Source: Euperipatoides rowelli (lineage: Eukaryota > Onychophora > Udeonychophora > Euonychophora > Peripatopsidae). Taken from it: 12,368 nt of DNA. Shown here piece by piece: positions 8,301-12,368 of this stretch (its first letter is position 1; the number at the start of each line of letters is the position of its first letter). A model generated the notes under the pieces. It saw only the letters and a program-made list of their open reading frames with translations, had not been told where the DNA came from and ran no database searches. The stretch lies in assembly GCA_003024985.2 (NCBI GenBank), contig PXIH01S0042787.1. The stretch is one strand, 5' to 3'. The position numbers were made by a program, and so were the translations under genes.

Positions 8301-8955
8301 TGTTGGGATAAAACTTTGTCATTACTCATTTATAGTTTTTTGTTTGATTAGTTAGAAAAAAAAATATCTTAGAAAAACATCTTAAAGTTAATTTATTTTT
8401 ATGAGAATTATTTCCTTCAAATAATCTGTTTCTTTTAAATGTTTCTTGTTTTTAGATGATAGTTTCATTTGTCAGCATCAAGCAACATTTATTTATTCTA
8501 TGTTTTTTTTTTCTCAACCACAAAATTGGTGAGACCCTTACCATATGCAAGAACTTTCTCGTGAACAAAAAATGAGGTCTCCATTGTTGAAGAACGTAGA
8601 ACATGTTTAGCAGCTAGGTGAAGGGGTAGCCTATCATGATGTAGTTTATTCATAATTTAATCATAGTCGCAATATTATGAAAGTATCAAGTAAGTTATTT
8701 ACAAGTAATGATGCCATATTGAATTGGGGAATACTTATATAGTAAGGCTGTTGTTGCTGAAACCTTTGAAGCTGAGTACTGTTTTTTGCATTATGTTTTT
8801 TTACGAAAAGTATAAATCAATATGTGTAAAGTTAAGCTACTAATCTCTAGTCAGTCGTTTGTAACATGTTATTAGTAATATTGCAATAAGTGAAAATTAT
8901 TTTGTACAGCACTGATAAGTAAATCAATAGGAAAACAGTCAAGTTGAATCTAACA
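8301..8955 (+). repeat. 5' LTR of the copia element (right border approximate)
   Basis: It aligns to 11733-12368 from its first base to about 8951, where the window cuts the 3' copy. It begins with TG, and a CA at 8954-8955 is a reasonable end. The true end cannot be proved here and could lie further right. No convincing primer-binding site complementary to a tRNA was identified. Confidence 0.8.
8735..8856 (+). promoter_or_regulatory. Possible LTR core promoter elements (TATA and TCAGTY)
   Basis: TTATATAG at 8735-8742 is present in both LTRs (again at 12154-12161). TCAGTC at 8851-8856 corresponds to TCAGTT at 12268-12273; both fit the arthropod initiator TCAGTY. The two sites are too far apart to serve one start site, so at most one is used. 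Call by motif only. Confidence 0.3.
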
Positions 8956-9699
8956 ATATTAAATGTTTGTTGAAAGTCTACTATCATTACGAGTGGATAT
9001 CTTAATCCACTTTGTCTCCATGACAACCACGTTTAGCCCCAAAATCTGCTAATCCACATTTTTTTCGTTTTGAAAAGAATTAATAAGTCAAAATTCACAT
9101 TAGTGTTTACCCTAATTATGAGCAACTGTTACATTGTCATTAATAAACTGAAAGTATTATTTTCCCAATTATAGGATACTTGTATGCAATTCAACTCATC
9201 TACAATTATAGTCATGTGGTATTTAAATTTTTGTTTTAAGATTCTGATGCTGTCATTTATTTTAACCATTAATAATTTGTATCAAAGTTTATCTTCAAAT
9301 TGTTATATTTATTCCTCAAAGTTTAAATGTACATTTATGATTGAACCAGTGATTCATTAGGCTACAATTTATTTTTTGAAGAATATTTTCATATCAGCCA
9401 TACATGTTACTTGTTTATTTATTCACTTCTCATTTATATTCAAGTGTTTATTCTTTTAATAAACATACTGTGTGTTTCTAAAATTGATGTCTATTGGATT
9501 AATAATCATAAGTATTACACCTCCATACGACCAATTTATTGAACTGATTATATTATTTTTTCAAGTATTCATATTTAAAACTGTTCACTGTGTACCAGCA
9601 TCATATTCGGCCCTAACAATAATAATTATGGTCCCAGCTATCACAAGTATAACAAGAGAGATGTAAAGAACAAAGAAAATTCATAGAGTCGGGATTACA
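8956..9699 (+). other. Copia internal leader, no recognisable gag
   Basis: In an intact element this interval would carry the primer-binding site and gag. It is AT-rich, with stops in all frames. A 64-residue frame at 9472-9666 is hydrophobic and unlike Gag. Just before the protease, around 9620-9675, the codes YHKYNKRDVKNKE and (next frame) RCKEQRK faintly recall a Gag zinc knuckle, but the Cys-Cys-His-Cys pattern is not intact. Gag is therefore deleted, replaced or mutated beyond recognition. Confidence 0.5.
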
Positions 9700-10091
9700 A
9701 TGTTTAACATGAGCTCAGAGACATTTGATGATAAATGTTGGTACATAGACTCTGGAGCTACTAAACATATGATGGGAGGTCAATATTTAAATCGGAACAT
9801 GACAATTCTGGATAAGCCAGTGGAGGTCTTCACTTCCAATCACAATGTCATCTGGGGAATGGTATTAGATCATTTGGACATCCCAATAGATAACACTCAT
9901 ACTATTTCTAAAAATATTGCTTTGCAAGTTTATATGTTCCTAAGATCACATTCAATATACTATCAGTAGACAAATTCACCCAGGATGGATACGATGTAGA
10001 ATTTAAAGCTGATTTTTGCTGCATCTCCAGAAATGAAGAGAACACCTATAAAATACAGCTACATGAAAAAACAGTAGAAAAGTGCCATTAA
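9700..10091 (+). pseudogene. Copia protease remnant with one frameshift
   Basis: The first part reads CWYIDSGATKHMMGG, the aspartic protease active site of copia polyproteins, with the catalytic Asp codon at 9748-9750 intact. The reading frame is lost between about 9915 and 9930. It continues in another frame as LYVPKITFNILSVDKFTQDG (from 9930), matching the conserved LYVP.....NLLSV..... segment, and runs to a TAA at 10089-10091. In living elements this enzyme cuts the Gag-Pol polyprotein. The usual continuation into the integrase zinc finger (an LWH..LGH motif) does not follow. The Met at 9700 is only the first in an open stretch, not a natural start, because copia pol is translated as part of a polyprotein. 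Confidence 0.85.
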
Positions 10092-10965
10092 ACAAGTCTT
10101 GCAAATGACCTGGTGGTGAGCAGCGACATTGTAACATCAGAACCAGATAGATGGACGGTTGGGCAGAAGCTATCTACCGGTGAAAAAGAAATTTGGTGCC
10201 AAGCAATGAAAGATGAAATTGCACACTTTGATAGATCAAATGTTTGGAAACTGAGGATATCCCCATGCACATCACACCGATTGGATGTCGCTGGAAAAAA
10301 TTACCAAACGGAAATGATGTGAAGATAAGTGCAAGGCTAGTGTCTCAGGGGTGTCATCAAAACTACCCTAATGACTATGACAGCATTTATGCCCCTGTGG
10401 TTTAAACCTGCACCATCAGAATAGCATTAGTAGTAGGCTCTAAGCAAAAAATGTTCAGCAAGCATCTAGACATAGACTAGGCCTTTTTATATGGAAACCA
10501 CCTGCAAGACTCTGGGAAAATCCTAGCAAGGGAAATGGGTACAAATTAAACATGTCTGTATATGGGCTGAAGCAGGCAGCCAAAGACTGGCATCAAAAGA
10601 TAAGCAACACCCTGAAAAATTTAGGATTCTTAGAAAGCAAGGTAGACCAGTGCCTATACACATAGACTAACAATGAAACATTAACCATGGTGCTGTTGAA
10701 TATTTATATCTTAATGCTAAGCCAAAATAAAGATATTTTAACCCTATTAACAAAAAAATCTAAGTAAAGAGTACTCCTTCAAAGATCTAGGGGAAGTCTC
10801 AAACTATCTAGGTGTGGAGATCAAATTATTTAACAATACCTATGAAATAGAACAAAAATAAAAGATAAACCAATTAGCCAACAGATCTCAACGAGACTGA
10901 AAAGCATTGAACTCCAATGTCAACTAACTATCTCAAGGAAAGAACAGAAAAAGAACAAGATGTTT
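10092..10965 (+). pseudogene. Copia reverse transcriptase remnant, several frames
   Basis: It begins in the same frame as the second half of the protease. EKEIWCQAMKDEIAHFDRSN (near 10180-10240) matches the conserved W..AM.EEI....N.TW start of copia RT. A frameshift near 10250 leads to GCRWKKLPNGNDVKISARLV and YDSIYAPVV, then a TAA at 10403-10405. DID-stop-AFLYGN follows, with a TAG at 10478-10480 where copia has D...AFL.G. The next frame gives YGLKQAAKDWHQKI (from 10561). Where YVDD is expected the sequence reads VLLNIYILMLSQNK (from 10690), so both catalytic Asp are missing. A further frame gives FKDLGEVSNYLGVEI (near 10778-10825), the conserved DLG...LG.EI block. The enzyme is dead. It would have copied element RNA into DNA inside virus-like particles. 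Confidence 0.88.
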
Positions 10966-10984
10966 TTTAGACATAACCAAAATT

Positions 10985-11027
10985 TGCCTAATATGCTTTG
11001 GTATTTAATGCCAAAGCATATTAGGCA
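10985..11027. repeat. 43-nt near-perfect palindrome in the copia pol relic
   Basis: The arms 10985-11001 and 11011-11027 are exact 17-bp reverse complements. Inside the 9-nt centre a T·G wobble and ATT/AAT pairing leave a single unpaired T. The right arm is ordinary copia coding sequence (QSILG of the segment ahead of RNase H); the left arm is its mirror image. This points to a local inverted duplication. Confidence 0.85.
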
Positions 11028-11672
11028 GCCTTCTATACCTAGATAATACCTCAAGACTGAACATTTGTTTCTCTGTGTATATAGCAAGTAGATTTTTCCA
11101 AAACCACACAAAATATGACTGGATGGCCTTGGTTCACATCACAAAAAAACTTTAGCAAACCATCAATTTCACCTTTAAGATTGGAGCAAATGAATCCAAC
11201 AAGCAAACCTGTTATGCCAATACTGATTTGGGATTAGACCCGGAAACCAACAGATCTACCTCTGGTGAGGTACATTATTAAGGCCCAAGCTTAATAGCCT
11301 GGACATTTTGCAGACAGAAAACTATATCCCTGTCTTCGGCAGAGGCGGAATGCATCACAGCAGTTGATTGCAGCAAGCAAGCCATCTGGATCAATCAACT
11401 TCTCCAAGACATAAATATCATTAACAACCCTCCTATTGAGATGAAAATGCGACAATCAGAGTTGTATCCATGTATCTTAATCATTCAAAGACTCCAAATG
11501 CACAAAGCACTTAAGGATCAGAATTAGTTAGTTAAAAGAACTAATAGAAACTGATAACCTGAGCATGACTTATTGCAACACCAAACATATGGTAGCTGAT
11601 GGTTTTACCAAAGCCTTGCCCAAAGCCAGTCACCAGGAGATGCTGAAACAAATCAACATGTTTGAGGAATAA
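11005..11672 (+). pseudogene. Copia RNase H remnant and pol C-terminus
   Basis: From 11009 the frame reads CQSILGSLLYLDNTSR and FFQNHTKYDWMALVHITKKL, then a TAG. It continues CYANTDLGLDPETNRSTSGE, with TISLSSAEAECITAVDCSKQ (near 11325-11385) and AIWINQLLQDI. These are the connection and RNase H blocks of copia pol. The first catalytic Asp of the usual A-D-A-D motif reads Asn (codon 11219-11221). Two frameshifts follow. DENATIRVVSMYLNHSKTPN lies in a second frame (from 11440), and YCNTKHMVADGFTKALPK, the conserved KHM.AD.FTK.L end, lies in a third, finishing at TAA 11670-11672. RNase H would remove the RNA template after reverse transcription. The end of pol falls 60 bp before the 3' LTR, as in intact elements. 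Confidence 0.88.
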
Positions 11673-11720
11673 CCAACAGATACAGAACTTAACTATTGAC
11701 TGGATTTTTTCTTTCTTTCT

Positions 11721-11732
11721 AGTGGGGAAGAT
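11721..11732 (+). promoter_or_regulatory. Polypurine tract (plus-strand primer site)
   Basis: AGTGGGGAAGAT is almost all purine and directly abuts the TG of the 3' LTR. This is the position where RNase H leaves the primer for second-strand synthesis. It fixes the LTR border at 11733. Confidence 0.8.
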
Positions 11733-12368
11733 TGCTGGGATAAAACTTTGTCATTACTCATTTATAGTTTTTTTTTTTTGATTAGTTAAAAAATAAAATC
11801 CTATTAGAAAAACATATCTTAAAGTTAATTTATTTTTATGAGAATTTTTTCCTTCATATAATCTGTTTCTTTTATATGTTTCTGGTTTTTAGATAGTTTC
11901 TTTTGTCAGCATCAAGCAGCATTTATAATAAGATTTTTTTTTCCTCAATCACAAAATTGGTGAGACACTTACCCTCACGCAAGAACGTGAACAAAACGTG
12001 AGGTCTCCGTTGTTGAAGAATGTGTTTGCAGCTAGATGAAGAGATAGCTTATCATGATGTAGTTTATTCATAATTTAGTCATAGTCGCAGTATTATGAAA
12101 GTATCGAGTAAGTTATTTACTTAGTAATGATGCCATATTGAATTGGGGAATACTTATATAGTAAGGCTCTTGTTGCTGAAACCTATGAAGTTGAGTACTG
12201 TTTTTTGCTTATGTCTTTTTATAAAAGTATAAATTAATATGTGTAAAGTTAAGCTACCAATCTCTAGTCAGTTGTTTGTAACATGTTATTAGTAATATTG
12301 CAATAAGTGAAAATTATTTTGTACAGCACTGATAAGTAAATCAATAGGAAAACAGTCAAGTTGAATCT
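11733..12368 (+). repeat. 3' LTR of the copia element, truncated by the window end
   Basis: It aligns to the 5' LTR from 8301 onward with scattered substitutions and small indels, mostly in the first 540 bp. The last 95 bases (12274-12368) are identical to 8857-8951. The right end is not in the window. Confidence 0.9.

Larger units (their letters stand above)
8301..12368 (+). mobile_element. Degenerate Ty1/copia LTR retrotransposon, cut by the window end
   Basis: Two direct repeats beginning TGTTGGGATAAAAC (8301) and TGCTGGGATAAAAC (11733) flank an internal region. That region holds, in order, a protease fragment, a reverse transcriptase, an RNase H and a polypurine tract. The peptide WYIDSGATKHM and the YGLKQA motif identify the Ty1/copia superfamily. 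Gag is not recognisable and integrase is absent. The two LTRs have diverged (by eye roughly nine in ten positions match, with several indels), so the insertion is old. The internal region has several stops and frameshifts. It is in the sense direction of the cyclase gene, inside its intron. The 3' end and right target duplication lie outside the window. Confidence 0.92.

Noticed and set aside
8956-9020. Primer-binding site after the 5' LTR
   Set aside because: No stretch convincingly complementary to a tRNA 3' end or initiator tRNA could be seen, and the LTR end is uncertain.
9472-9666. 64-residue frame just before the copia protease, considered as Gag
   Set aside because: Hydrophobic and without Gag or zinc-knuckle pattern; the match is chance.
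10088-10270. 60-residue minus-strand frame
   Set aside because: Antisense shadow of the copia RT start.
10920-11111. 63-residue minus-strand frame
   Set aside because: Antisense to the pol relic and runs through the palindrome; no similarity.

Overview
The window is strongly AT-rich eukaryotic DNA. I read it as part of one animal gene: a single guanylate cyclase exon between long introns filled with old transposable elements. An invertebrate, possibly an arthropod, fits best. The grounds are a receptor-type guanylate cyclase exon with GT-AG splice sites, CR1/Jockey-like LINE relics, a tRNA-derived SINE, a Ty1/copia LTR element and an arthropod-style TCAGTY initiator in the LTR. The species cannot be settled from the sequence. 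No bacterial operon, CRISPR array or functional RNA gene is visible.

Layout. 1-1870 is AT-rich intron with a C-rich tract and two short hairpins. 1871-2045 is a 175-nt exon of the class III cyclase catalytic domain, phase 0 in and phase 1 out; it is the only apparently functional coding sequence. The rest of the window appears to be the next intron. About 2456-3965 (minus) is a decayed CR1/L2-like LINE whose reverse transcriptase (RT) motif order and 3' tail are still readable, but whose key Asp residues have become Asn. About 4300-5440 (minus) is a second, different LINE RT relic that keeps an FVDD box. 5480-6700 is a diverged tandem repeat of roughly 140-180 bp periodicity, rich in TGACATCA; an inverted outlying copy lies at 8083-8300. 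6700-7507 is unassigned apart from one possible mariner-like end. 7522-7953 is a tRNA-derived SINE with A and B boxes, a duplicated 98-bp body module and a likely target-site duplication.

8301 to the window end is a degenerate Ty1/copia element: 5' LTR, a leader with no recognisable gag, protease, RT and RNase H remnants, a polypurine tract and a 3' LTR cut by the window edge. Its integrase is missing. The protease and RT remnants sit in one frame, separated by one stop codon, which suggests an internal deletion. The pol remnant has several frameshifts, has lost its YVDD box, and carries a near-perfect 43-nt palindrome at the RT/RNase H boundary.

The elements do not form a pathway. Both LINEs lie antisense to the cyclase gene, while the SINE and the copia element lie in the sense direction. 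I found no convincing new multi-gene system. The items most worth a second look are the SINE architecture, the TGACATCA-rich repeat with its inverted copy at the copia insertion site, the integrase-less copia derivative, and the snap-back palindrome.
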